Shown here: positions 26,957 through 34,774 of the stretch, piece after piece
Numbering within the stretch: position 1 is the first letter of the stretch
How the letters are laid out: every line of letters begins with the position of its first letter
From: an uncultured Candidatus Cenarchaeum sp.
GTDB taxonomy: Archaea > Thermoproteota > Nitrososphaeria > Nitrososphaerales > Nitrosopumilaceae
Length of the DNA stretch: 64,000 nucleotides
Direction: 5' to 3'
NCBI GenBank assembly: GCA_958295735.1
Contig: OY282369.1
Span: forward strand, 1,224,161-1,288,160
Translations under genes and position numbers: made by a program
The notes under the pieces: model-generated
What the model saw: only the letters and a program-made list of their open reading frames with translations
Databases searched by the model: none
Told to the model about the DNA's origin: nothing

Positions 26957-27091
26957 GCCGGCAGGCCCAAACTCGCCACAATTATACAAATCGACCCTTA
27001 GGCCAGCCTAAGCTTGCGCGGCGCGCGGGCCCGCCCGGGCGGCCAAGTCGCGGCGGGAGGGGGGGGGGAGGTAAGTGTGTACCAGTCTATC

Positions 27092-27640
27092 CTCCGTGTT
27101 GTGCGAAAATCGCGCCGCCCGTTCGCTCGCGTCCTCTTCTGCCCGGCGCGGGCTGTTTTTCTCGATCGCCCCCGTGTCCTCCCTGGCGGGGAATGCGCCG
27201 GGCGGGGCCTCCGGGCTGTCCGTGTCCGGCTGGCGGCGGGGCCTCCGCCCGCCGCAGACCGCGGCGAATTCCGGCGGGCTCCGGCGGTGCGCGATCTCCG
27301 CCTCCCCGATCCCGGATAACCCCCGTAGGCGCAGGACTGGGACCAGTGGCCGGCCGGGACGGATGCGGGCCTGCCGCGGCCGCTTGCCCTCCCGAGGACG
27401 TCCAGTACGTGCCTGCCCGCGGCCGCATCGAACGCCCCGAAGCCGATCATAAGGCGCGAGGCGCCGTCCATGCGCGCGGCGAGCCGCCTGCCGCCGTCAG
27501 GCCTCCCGCAGCCGGCGTGCCGCACGGAGATGTAATGCGCCCTCCCGCGCCCGGCCCGCCTGCGCTGCCCGCTCTTTTCGGGCCGCGCCTCCGCCACCTC
27601 CTCGGCCGCCAGCGCCCTGTGCATGGCGGCGCGGCATATG
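27092..27640 (-). pseudogene. Decayed IS481-type transposase
   Basis: The minus-strand reading retains HYISVRHAG, RMDGASRLMIGFGAFDAAAGRHVLDVLGRA and RPASVPAGHWSQS, recognisable as the DDE core of an IS481-type enzyme. Comparison with YGVFEEAAGKHAPEELG at 14.5 kb supports common descent. The second catalytic Asp is replaced by Gly in PAGHWSQS, and frames break on both sides. It lies between element A and the Mrr gene and resembles DNA inside the inverted element at 31511-32474 (shared GAAAATCGCGCCGCCCG). Confidence 0.5.
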
Positions 27641-28128
27641 CGGGCCGGCATCCTCCCCCATGTCCCCCTCCGGCCCGCCCGCCCCGCGCCCGTTCCCGTG
27701 CCTGCCCGGGAGCGCGGCCGGGTGCCCCCCGCGCCCCGGCATGCCGCTGCCGGGCCTGCCCATGCGTGGTGTACGCGATGTGCTTGTGCTTGCGGCCCCC
27801 GTGCCTCCGCCACGGCCTCCCGGCCAGGGACGCCGGGACCTTCGCGGCCTCCGCCGTCTGGGCGTCCGCCGCCTCGCCCCAGCGCTTCCGGCGGACCGCC
27901 CGCCCGGCGCGGCCCCCGTCCAGCTTTGCGGCTCCGGCCTGCCGCGCCCCGGCTCGCTGCCCCGGATCGGGGCAGGGGCCGGCCCCCCGCCCTCGTTTCC
28001 GCCCCGCCTCTGCCGTCCGGCCCTGGCGCGCGCGCGGAGGGGGGCCGCCGCTTTTGGGAGCGCGCGATGGCATCCCCCGGCGCCCGCCCGCGGCCCGCCG
28101 CGGGGCGCGCTCGCGGCTTCCGGCGCGG
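27641..28128. other. G+C-rich stretch after Mrr gene
   Basis: About 490 bp with overlapping long frames on both strands that show only Pro/Arg/Gly-rich composition. This may be further IS481-type debris. No gene could be supported. Confidence 0.35.
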
Positions 28129-29574
28129 CTACCGCGCGCGCCTGGCCCCTGGCCTGCGGTCGGCGCACCGCCCGCACAGCATCCTCTTGAAAAGCAGGAG
28201 GCGGCGGACCCAAAAGGCGCAGTTCCCGCATATCGTCTTCTTGCAGTCACCGCAGCGGTGGCTGTGCGAGCCGAAAAGCCTCGGGGCGTGCGCCATGGCG
28301 CCGCACGAGTTGCACAGCAGGCACGCCTCTCCCGCGTGCCTGCCGCAGACCCCGCACTCGTACAGATCCGAATCGGTGATCCTGGCCCCGTCGCCGTTCT
28401 GGACGAGCGAGCACCTGTACCGCTTTTTCAGGAACCCCAGCCGCATCACGTACTTGGGCATCCGCACCTGCCTGATGTCCGTGATGTGGACGCTCCTGGG
28501 CCCGATCCGGCAGTCCTTCCTGTACGACACCCTGTTTCGCCCGGTGTACCGGACCGTTGAGGAGTACTTCCGGATCAGCCGCTCCGCGACGATCCGCTTG
28601 AGCGACGGCCCGCCCAGCGCAAAGTCCTCCTTGTATACGGGGCACGGGACGGCCGGGATCCGCGGCGGCCCGCCCAGCCGCGCGCCCTCCAGCAGGAACG
28701 ACGCCCGCGCGCGATCCGTCCGGGAGCCGTCCCTTGCGCTGTATACGCCGCGTATGCCGTGCTCGTGGACCGAGCGTATCCGTCCCGCGCCGGTGGTAAA
28801 ATCCTGGTCGACGTTTGCCGTGACCACGTAGTAGGCCTCCAGCCTGAGGCTGGCCAGGGTCGTCTCCAGCAGTTCGGCCGCGGATGCGGGGTGGCTTTTG
28901 ACGGGGGCCAGGATCCCCGAAAGCATGGCCCGGAGCCCGGCCATGTCGGTTGCCGGAAGGTCATGGATGACTGAATCCCCGCTCCCGGTCACGAGCCTGA
29001 TTCCTGCCGCTTGCGCCTGATCCGCCAGCCAGTTCAGGTCCCGCAGCTTGATGGACACCCCCCCAGGAAGCTGCCTGACGCATTCCTCCGCCTTCGCAGT
29101 GTACCTTCCCGTAGTGATCACCATCCCCTTGGTCGCCCTCTCACTCACCACCGCGGAGTGGAGTTTTTGCACTATGGGCCTCCCTATGGACTTGTTCCGC
29201 CAGTACTTGCACTCTACCACGATCTTCCCGCCCCGCCCGTGTATGATCAGGTCCCGGCCGCCGTCGGCCACGCCGCCTATCTGCTCTACCCTGCACATCC
29301 AAGATTTTCTGAGTATCCTCCCGCATAGCTGCTCAAATTCACGCCATCCAAGGACGTCAAGATGCACCGTTTCCATGCGCGCCGCCGTGGCGCGGACTAC
29401 GCGTCCCGGCGGCCCGCGAGGCGGCCCGCGAGGCGGCCCGCGAGGCGGCCCGCGAGGCGGCCCGCGAGGCGGCCCGCGGCATCTCGGGCAGGACTTTGCG
29501 GCCGCGCTGTTGCGGCGCCCGCAGCGGGGGCACGGAATCCCCGGCCGGCCGGCCGGGTTCGGGCGCCTGTTCAT
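28129..29574 (-). CDS. Mrr-type restriction endonuclease with zinc ribbons and PPRG linker
   Basis: The 481-residue protein begins with a zinc ribbon (CPRCGRRNSAAAKSCPRC, residues 15-32), then a (PPRG)n linker of about six units. The Mrr-cat nuclease domain follows: GWREFEQLCGRIL, VADGGRDLIIHG and KIVVECKYWRNK, giving the D-x(n)-ExK PD-(D/E)xK site, plus MVITTGRYTAKA. A long middle region of unknown fold follows, then a second Cys/His cluster (YECGVCGRHAGEACLLCNSC and CGDCKKTICGNC) close to the C-terminus. Mrr-type enzymes cut modified foreign DNA; the terminal zinc modules may read the DNA or partner. The ATG start is 23 bp after TATA-like TTTAATTATT (29598-29607). Confidence 0.82.
   Translation of the reverse strand: MNRRPNPAGRPGIPCPRCGRRNSAAAKSCPRCRGPPRGPPRGPPRGPPRGPPRGPPGRVVRATAARMETVHLDVLGWREFEQLCGRILRKSWMCRVEQIGGVADGGRDLIIHGRGGKIVVECKYWRNKSIGRPIVQKLHSAVVSERATKGMVITTGRYTAKAEECVRQLPGGVSIKLRDLNWLADQAQAAGIRLVTGSGDSVIHDLPATDMAGLRAMLSGILAPVKSHPASAAELLETTLASLRLEAYYVVTANVDQDFTTGAGRIRSVHEHGIRGVYSARDGSRTDRARASFLLEGARLGGPPRIPAVPCPVYKEDFALGGPSLKRIVAERLIRKYSSTVRYTGRNRVSYRKDCRIGPRSVHITDIRQVRMPKYVMRLGFLKKRYRCSLVQNGDGARITDSDLYECGVCGRHAGEACLLCNSCGAMAHAPRLFGSHSHRCGDCKKTICGNCAFWVRRLLLFKRMLCGRCADRRPGARRAR
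29409..29480 (-). repeat. 12-bp in-frame tandem repeat, six units
   Basis: The unit GCGGCCCGCGAG is repeated with one variant end unit. On the minus strand it encodes the PPRG linker between the zinc ribbon and nuclease domain of the Mrr protein. Copy-number change would alter linker length without shifting the frame. Confidence 0.9.
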
Positions 29575-29621
29575 GATCCCCGGGCCGCGCGGCTCGCTTT
29601 AATTATTTGGGGCGGCGCGTT

Positions 29622-31510
29622 GTATGAGGTCAGCACCCCCCCCCCGCGCCGGCCGCGGCGCCCCGCGCCCGGGCCGGCCCGGGCGGGGAGCCCCCTCCCC
29701 CCGCGCCGGCGTCGGTCCCGCGCCGGCCGCGGCGCCCCGCGCCCGGGCCGGCTTTGCCGCCGCGCGAGGTTGGCAGATCTTCACCTTTTTGTGAAAAGTC
29801 GCAATTCGACCGCTGTTATGCATAGCCGTAGACCGTACGGCATGGGCAGGCGCAAGACGTACAGGGAACTGGAGCTGGAGCTGGAGGCGGGCCGCCTCGC
29901 CATGGACGAGTTGAGATCCAAGTTTGACGAGGTGAGATCCGAGCGCGACGAGCTTGCCCGCGCGCACGACTCCCTCAGGAAGCTCGTCGATGCGATGGCC
30001 CACAGGATGTCGTACTACGAGAACGTCAACTCGCCGCCCTCGGCCAACTCGCTGGTGTGGAAGAAACTGAAGAAGAAAAAGAACGTCGCCCGCAAGAGCG
30101 GCGACGGGCCGGAACGGAAGAAGCCGGGGGGCAGGAAGGGCCACAAGGGAACGGCGCGAAGGCACGACCCGGCGCGCTCCGAGCACCACGCGTTCGAGGG
30201 CGGCCCGCCCGTATGCTGCGGGCAGCCCGCGGCGCCGGGCTGCACCAGGACCCGGGACATCACGGACATACCGCCCGTCGTGGCGATCGAGACGCGCCAC
30301 CACATAGACACGGCGCAGTGCAGAAAGTGCGGCAAGACGTTCGAGGCGGAGAGCGGCCTGCCCAAGAAGGGCTCGTTCGGCAGGAACCTGATCGGCGCCG
30401 TGGCGGAGCTGCGGTCGCATCGGGTGCCGTACGACGGCGTCGCGAGGGCCTCGAACTCGCTGTTCGGCTGCCACGTGACCAAATCCACGGTGATCAACAT
30501 GCTCGCGAGGGTCGGGGACGCCATGGAACGGGAGGCGAAGGGCGTGATGGACAAGATCTACGCCTCGCCGTCGGCGGGAATCGACGAGTCGGGCATGTCG
30601 CTGGACGGGATCCGGGGCTGGATCCACGTCATCCAGTCGGGCCCCAACGTGTTCATCGTGTACAACAGGAGCAGGGGCAGCGAGGTGATCGACGCGCACA
30701 TGGACGGGTACGGGGGATGCGTGACCACGGACGGCCACCGCCCGTACAAGGTGTTCGATCCGGGAGGAAAGCACCAGGACTGCTGGTCACACGAGCTGCG
30801 CAACGCCGTGCACGTCGCGGACGCGGACGGGGCGCATCCGGACGCGCGCCTCCTGGCCGAGGACCTGCTGCGCGCGTACGTGGAGTCCATCCTGCTGCGC
30901 GACGGCGGGGCGCCGTCGGCCAGGCTGCGCCGGGCCGCGGAGGTGGCGCTGGGATGCATGCTGGACCGGTACAGGGGATCGGGCGACGAGCGGCTGGAAA
31001 AACTCGTCGCCAGGATCGAGAGGGCCATACCGATCCTGTTCACGTTCCTGGAGTACCCGGAGGCGGAGCCTACCAACAACTCCTCGGAGCGCGCCCTGCG
31101 CTACGCCGTGGTGTTCCGCAAGATAAGCGGGCAGATCAAGGGCGGCTCCGCGGCCATGAGGCGCATGTCCAACTTCGTGACGTGCGTCCTGACCTGGAGG
31201 GCGCACGGCAAGGGCGTGGCCGAAGAAGTGGCAAAACTGGTCTAGCGCGCAGCGCCGCGGCCGGCGCGGGACCGACGCCGGCGGCGGAAAGGCTCCCCGC
31301 CCCGGGCCGGCCTCACGCGGGATCGGGGATGCGCTTCCCGCGGCAAACGCCGGCGGCGGGGGGGGGGGCTCCCCGCCCCGAGCTGTCTCTAGTACATGCC
31401 TCTCTAGCTAGTTGATCGCGGGACGCCGGCGGCGGGGAGGCTCCCCGCCCCGGGCCGGCTTGGGCGCGGGGCACCGCGGCCGGCGGGGGGGGGGGGTGCT
31501 GACCTCATAC
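29622..31510 (+). mobile_element. IS66-type element B
   Basis: The element runs from GTATGAGGTCAGCACCCC (29622) to GGGGTGCTGACCTCATAC (31510) and is flanked by an exact 8-bp duplication GGCGCGTT (29614-29621 and 31511-31518). It contains one intact transposase. Its termini match those of the MITE family in this window, so it is a candidate for the autonomous partner. Confidence 0.93.
29842..31245 (+). CDS. IS66-type transposase of element B
   Basis: Starting at MGRRKTYRELELELEAG gives 467 residues; an ATG at 29818 is the alternative. It has an N-terminal coiled coil, a Lys-rich stretch with PGGRKGHKGTARRHD, a zinc finger (CCGQPAAPGC, CRKCGKTF), then DDE motifs GIDESGMSLDG, TTDGHRPYKVF with CWSHELRNA, and PTNNSSERALRYAV followed by QIKGG. 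It is shorter than TnpC-type IS66 proteins but complete for the single-ORF archaeal type. Frame intact. Confidence 0.9.
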   Translation: MGRRKTYRELELELEAGRLAMDELRSKFDEVRSERDELARAHDSLRKLVDAMAHRMSYYENVNSPPSANSLVWKKLKKKKNVARKSGDGPERKKPGGRKGHKGTARRHDPARSEHHAFEGGPPVCCGQPAAPGCTRTRDITDIPPVVAIETRHHIDTAQCRKCGKTFEAESGLPKKGSFGRNLIGAVAELRSHRVPYDGVARASNSLFGCHVTKSTVINMLARVGDAMEREAKGVMDKIYASPSAGIDESGMSLDGIRGWIHVIQSGPNVFIVYNRSRGSEVIDAHMDGYGGCVTTDGHRPYKVFDPGGKHQDCWSHELRNAVHVADADGAHPDARLLAEDLLRAYVESILLRDGGAPSARLRRAAEVALGCMLDRYRGSGDERLEKLVARIERAIPILFTFLEYPEAEPTNNSSERALRYAVVFRKISGQIKGGSAAMRRMSNFVTCVLTWRAHGKGVAEEVAKLV

Positions 31511-32474
31511 GGCGCGTTGCACGAAAATTAGGTCGCATTAACTCCGGCGGCCGGCGGCGGTTTTTCCAGGCCGTGCCGGCCGCGAGGCGGGTGGCCGGCT
31601 TCCCGATCGACGGGCAGATCGAGCACGCGGCAGGCGCGGGAAGGGGCGCAGGACGCCGGGGACGGCCGGGGAGATCGAGGTGTCCCGGGGCACGCGCAAT
31701 GGCGGCCCGCGGAATGCGGGCGGATAGGCGGGCCGCCCGCGGTTCGCCGGCCGGGCGGGCCCCCGGGCAGATCCGCGCCGCGTGAAAATCGCGCCGCCCG
31801 CTCGCCCGCGCCCTCCCCCATCCGGCGAGGGTTGTCCTTCCCGATCGCCCCCGTGGCCGTCCCGGCGGGGAACGCCCCGGGCGGAGTCCCCGGATCGGCC
31901 GCGCCCGGCGAGCAGCGAAGCCTTTGTTCGTTGTAAGACGCGGCAAATTCCGGCAGGCTCTCGTGGTGCCCGATCTCCTCCCCCGGGGTTCCGGAGGACC
32001 TCCCCAGCTTGCCGTCGGCCCGCGGGTGGCAGGGGCGGCCGCCCGTCGGATCGATGCCGCCGGCCGGCTGCCCGCTCCCGAACGCGGCCGGCTGCCGCGA
32101 TCAGGGGGGCGCCTTCCCGCCGTCCTTTTTGCGGCCGCCGCGTTGTCCGGGGCCGCAACCCCGAACATGCCCGCCGCGCATCGGGACGGACCGCCGGGAC
32201 ATGCGGCCGGACGGGGGCCCCGCCCGGCCGGCGGACCTCGGGCGGCTCGCCCGTCCGCCCGCGTTCCGCGAGCCGCCTTCGCGTGCCTCCGGGTAACCCC
32301 GATCTTTTGGGCTGTCCCGGACGTCTCGCGCCCCTTCTTGCGCCCCCTTGACGCGCGTTTGATCTGCCTGCAGGTCGTGGAGCCCGCCATCCGCTTGGCG
32401 GCCGGCATGCCACGGAAAAACCGCCCGCTGGCCGCCGGAGTTGGTGCGACCTAATTTTCATACAACGCGCGCCC
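31511..32474. mobile_element. Palindromic element built from two inverted IS481-type 5' ends
   Basis: The left end GCGCGTTGCACGAAAATTAG and the right end, inverted, GCGCGTTGTATGAAAATTAG begin imperfect arms of at least 250 bp that meet head to head. Both arms encode the same protein start on opposite strands: MPAARRVAGFPIDGQI on plus from 31573, and MPAAKRMAGSTTCRQIKRA on minus from 32408, the latter continuing to KIGVTRRHAKAARG, a helix-turn-helix like IS481 N-termini. No full transposase remains. IS66-type element B inserted exactly at its left border. Confidence 0.6.
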
Positions 32475-32873
32475 GCAGGGTTCAAGGCGGGGAAACGCGA
32501 GCACGATCCTCCCTGCGCGGCGGCCAGCACGCCGCGGGCCGCAGACGGGGCGCTCGACGCGTTCGCGGAGATCGACGCGGGCGCCCGCGTGCGGAGGGAG
32601 CGCGAGAGCTGCGCCGCGTGCCTGGGCAGGCCGAGAACGCGCGGGGCGCCCCGGCCAAAGCGCGCCGCGGGCGGCCGTCCCGGGCCCCGCCCGGCATCAC
32701 GGGCGGCCCCCGGCTTCGCGCGGGCCCCGCCGGGCCGGAATTCGCCGGGACCATGGCGGCGCGCGGGCCGGCCGCAACGCCTGGACCCGCCGATTATAAA
32801 TTAGATTCCAACCTTATAGCCTCGATCCGCCTCCGCGAAAAAGGCTTAAATTCGCAGAGTCGGATTATGGGGC
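32475..32873. other. Gap upstream of MORC2 with duplicated promoter block
   Basis: The first 320 bp show no gene. From about 32802 the sequence repeats the block upstream of MORC1 (including CCAACCTTATA and GCTTAAATTCGC), so the duplication carried its promoter. Confidence 0.55.
32845..32852 (+). promoter_or_regulatory. TATA-like box for MORC2-AbiEii operon
   Basis: CTTAAATT lies 21-28 bp before the GTG start at 32874, in the same position as the box before MORC1. Confidence 0.6.
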
Positions 32874-34772
32874 GTGGACACCGTGGACGTCACCCCCGAC
32901 CGGAGCCTGATCAAGAAGATGGGCCTTGCGGGATACAGGACGGAGCAGGCGGTGGCCGAGCTCGTGGACAACTCCATCGATGCCCGGGTGCGGGGGCGGA
33001 CTGCCCACATCGACGTGGAACTGGGGTATGCGCGCAGGGAGATAACGGTGAGGGACGACTGCGCCGGCATGACCCTCGCCGAGTTGAAGAACGCCCTGAC
33101 CATCGCGGCGGAGGGCGGGAAGGGCGGCGAAAGCCTGGGAAGGTTCGGCATGGGCCTGAAGAGCGCCTGCTCTGCGCTGGGGCGCCGCTTTTCCGTGACT
33201 ACGGCGAGGGAGGGAACCACGATCGAGCGCACGGCGGTGTACGACGAAGACGACTGGCTGGCCGGCGGGTCCAAGGGATGGAGTTTTGGCGTGGAGGAGG
33301 CCGAGAAGGACGCGGAGTGGAGCGGGACCGCGGTGAAGGTGGAGAGGCTCAACGTGCCGCTGTACCCCAACCAGACGACCAACTTCAGGAAGCGGTTCGG
33401 GATAAGGTACGGGCCGTACCTGGAGCGCGGGGAGATCGCGCTGCGGGTCAACTCCCGCGATTGCGCACCAGCAAAGCTGGAGCTGGACGGGGAGAGGGAG
33501 CCGTTCGACATCGCGCTGGCGCGCCGGAACAGGATCTCCGGCTGGGTGGGGCTGCTCAGGCGCAGGTCGGTGAAGGGCGACTACGGGATCCACCTGTACA
33601 GGAGGGGCCGGCTCATCAGGGCGTTCGAGAAGTTCGGGATGAGGCGGCACCCGGCGGTCGCCAAGACGGTGGGCGAGGCCCACCTGGACCATGTCCCGGT
33701 GAACTTCCACAAGACGGGATTCATCGAGGACTCGCCCGAGTACGCCGAGGCCGAGGCCGCGTTCAGGAACGACCCCGCGGTGGCCAGCACGCTCAGGAGA
33801 TCCGTCCGGAGCGGGGGAGGCGGGGGGGCGGCCGAGATGGAGCGGATCCTGGGCGGCCCCCCGAACGGGGCCCGCCCCGCCGCGCGGATGAGCGCGGACG
33901 AGGCAAGGAGGATGCTCGGAGAGGCCGGGACGTTCAGGGTGGGGGGGCTCCGCGGCAGGGCCGAGATGGAGTTCGTCTCGGGCGGGCCCGCCCTGTACTC
34001 GGTGGACGGGGGCAAGGACGTGCTGAAGATCACGGTCAACCGCGACAGCCGCGCGTTCCAGACGGTGAAGAATCCCCTATCCCTCATAAGCATGATAAAG
34101 ATCGAGGCGGGGCTGGCCATGGAGGATCCGGAAAGGTGCGGGAGGTTCCTGGAGGCCAGGAACGAGGCGTGGCTCGATCTGGCGGCCCCCGCCCGGGAGC
34201 CGAAATTCTACTACCCCGACGTCGGCCGGCGCAGGAGGGGCCCCGTGGCGCCGGGCTACTCGCTGGATTCCAGTCTGGTATGGCTGCACGACTTTCTGGC
34301 GGAGAGGTTCTCCCACCCCTTCCAGTTCACCGGCATGAGCACGCTGGCCCCGTTCCTGCACAACGCGTACGCCGTGATGGTGTACAGCGTGCAGACCGCC
34401 CGGGGCTCCGGGGCCGAGCTGCACGCGATGGCGGCCAGGAAGGCCGGCGCGGGGAGCGGCACCGTTGTGCTGCACGAGCCGGGCCGCGGGGAGATGGCCG
34501 CGGCCGCGGATCTGTCGCGCGGAAAGTCGATCGTGGTGGTCCGGGAGCGCGCGGAGTATCCCGCCACCACGTGGGCCTCCCCCGAAAAGGCGTGGCTTGA
34601 CCTAGTCTCCGAGGTGGAGTGCAAGGGCATAGGGCTGTACCACGACGAGCTGGCCCCGATGCTGGCCTATCTCGTGGCGGCGAACCACGTCGACGTGGGC
34701 AGGCTGGAGGCGCTGGCCAGGCGCCGGAGGATGCTCGGGAGGATGCGGCGCCACCTGGAGGAGGCCGCATAG
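32874..34772 (+). CDS. Prokaryotic MORC-like GHKL ATPase, copy 2
   Basis: A 632-residue close paralogue of MORC1 with the same motifs: AVAELVDNSIDARV, VRDDCAGM, GRFGMGLKSA and HLDHVPVNFHKTGFIEDS. It starts at a GTG 21 bp after a TATA-like box. It carries a single DVT unit where MORC1 has four. It is followed after 2 bp by an AbiEii-like nucleotidyltransferase, so the two are surely co-transcribed. MORC1 lacks this partner. By family knowledge, MORC-type ATPases clamp DNA upon ATP-driven dimerisation; a defence role with a toxin-like partner is inferred. Confidence 0.78.
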   Translation: MDTVDVTPDRSLIKKMGLAGYRTEQAVAELVDNSIDARVRGRTAHIDVELGYARREITVRDDCAGMTLAELKNALTIAAEGGKGGESLGRFGMGLKSACSALGRRFSVTTAREGTTIERTAVYDEDDWLAGGSKGWSFGVEEAEKDAEWSGTAVKVERLNVPLYPNQTTNFRKRFGIRYGPYLERGEIALRVNSRDCAPAKLELDGEREPFDIALARRNRISGWVGLLRRRSVKGDYGIHLYRRGRLIRAFEKFGMRRHPAVAKTVGEAHLDHVPVNFHKTGFIEDSPEYAEAEAAFRNDPAVASTLRRSVRSGGGGGAAEMERILGGPPNGARPAARMSADEARRMLGEAGTFRVGGLRGRAEMEFVSGGPALYSVDGGKDVLKITVNRDSRAFQTVKNPLSLISMIKIEAGLAMEDPERCGRFLEARNEAWLDLAAPAREPKFYYPDVGRRRRGPVAPGYSLDSSLVWLHDFLAERFSHPFQFTGMSTLAPFLHNAYAVMVYSVQTARGSGAELHAMAARKAGAGSGTVVLHEPGRGEMAAAADLSRGKSIVVVRERAEYPATTWASPEKAWLDLVSEVECKGIGLYHDELAPMLAYLVAANHVDVGRLEALARRRRMLGRMRRHLEEAA

Positions 34773-34774
34773 CG

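Larger units (their letters stand above)
23648..27082 (-). mobile_element. IS66-type element A, copy 1, disrupted by an IS630 element
   Basis: Inverted termini GTACACACTTACCTCCCC at 23648 and the complement ending at 27082 are flanked by an exact 8-bp direct repeat CAGTCTAT (23640-23647 and 27083-27090). An 8-bp duplication is the IS66 family norm. The transposase gene inside is split by the IS630-type element at 24944-26243. A second copy of element A lies at 42961-45019. Confidence 0.93.

Noticed and set aside
32441-34600. 719-codon plus-strand frame over MORC2
   Set aside because: Shadow of MORC2 in another frame; no domain motifs.
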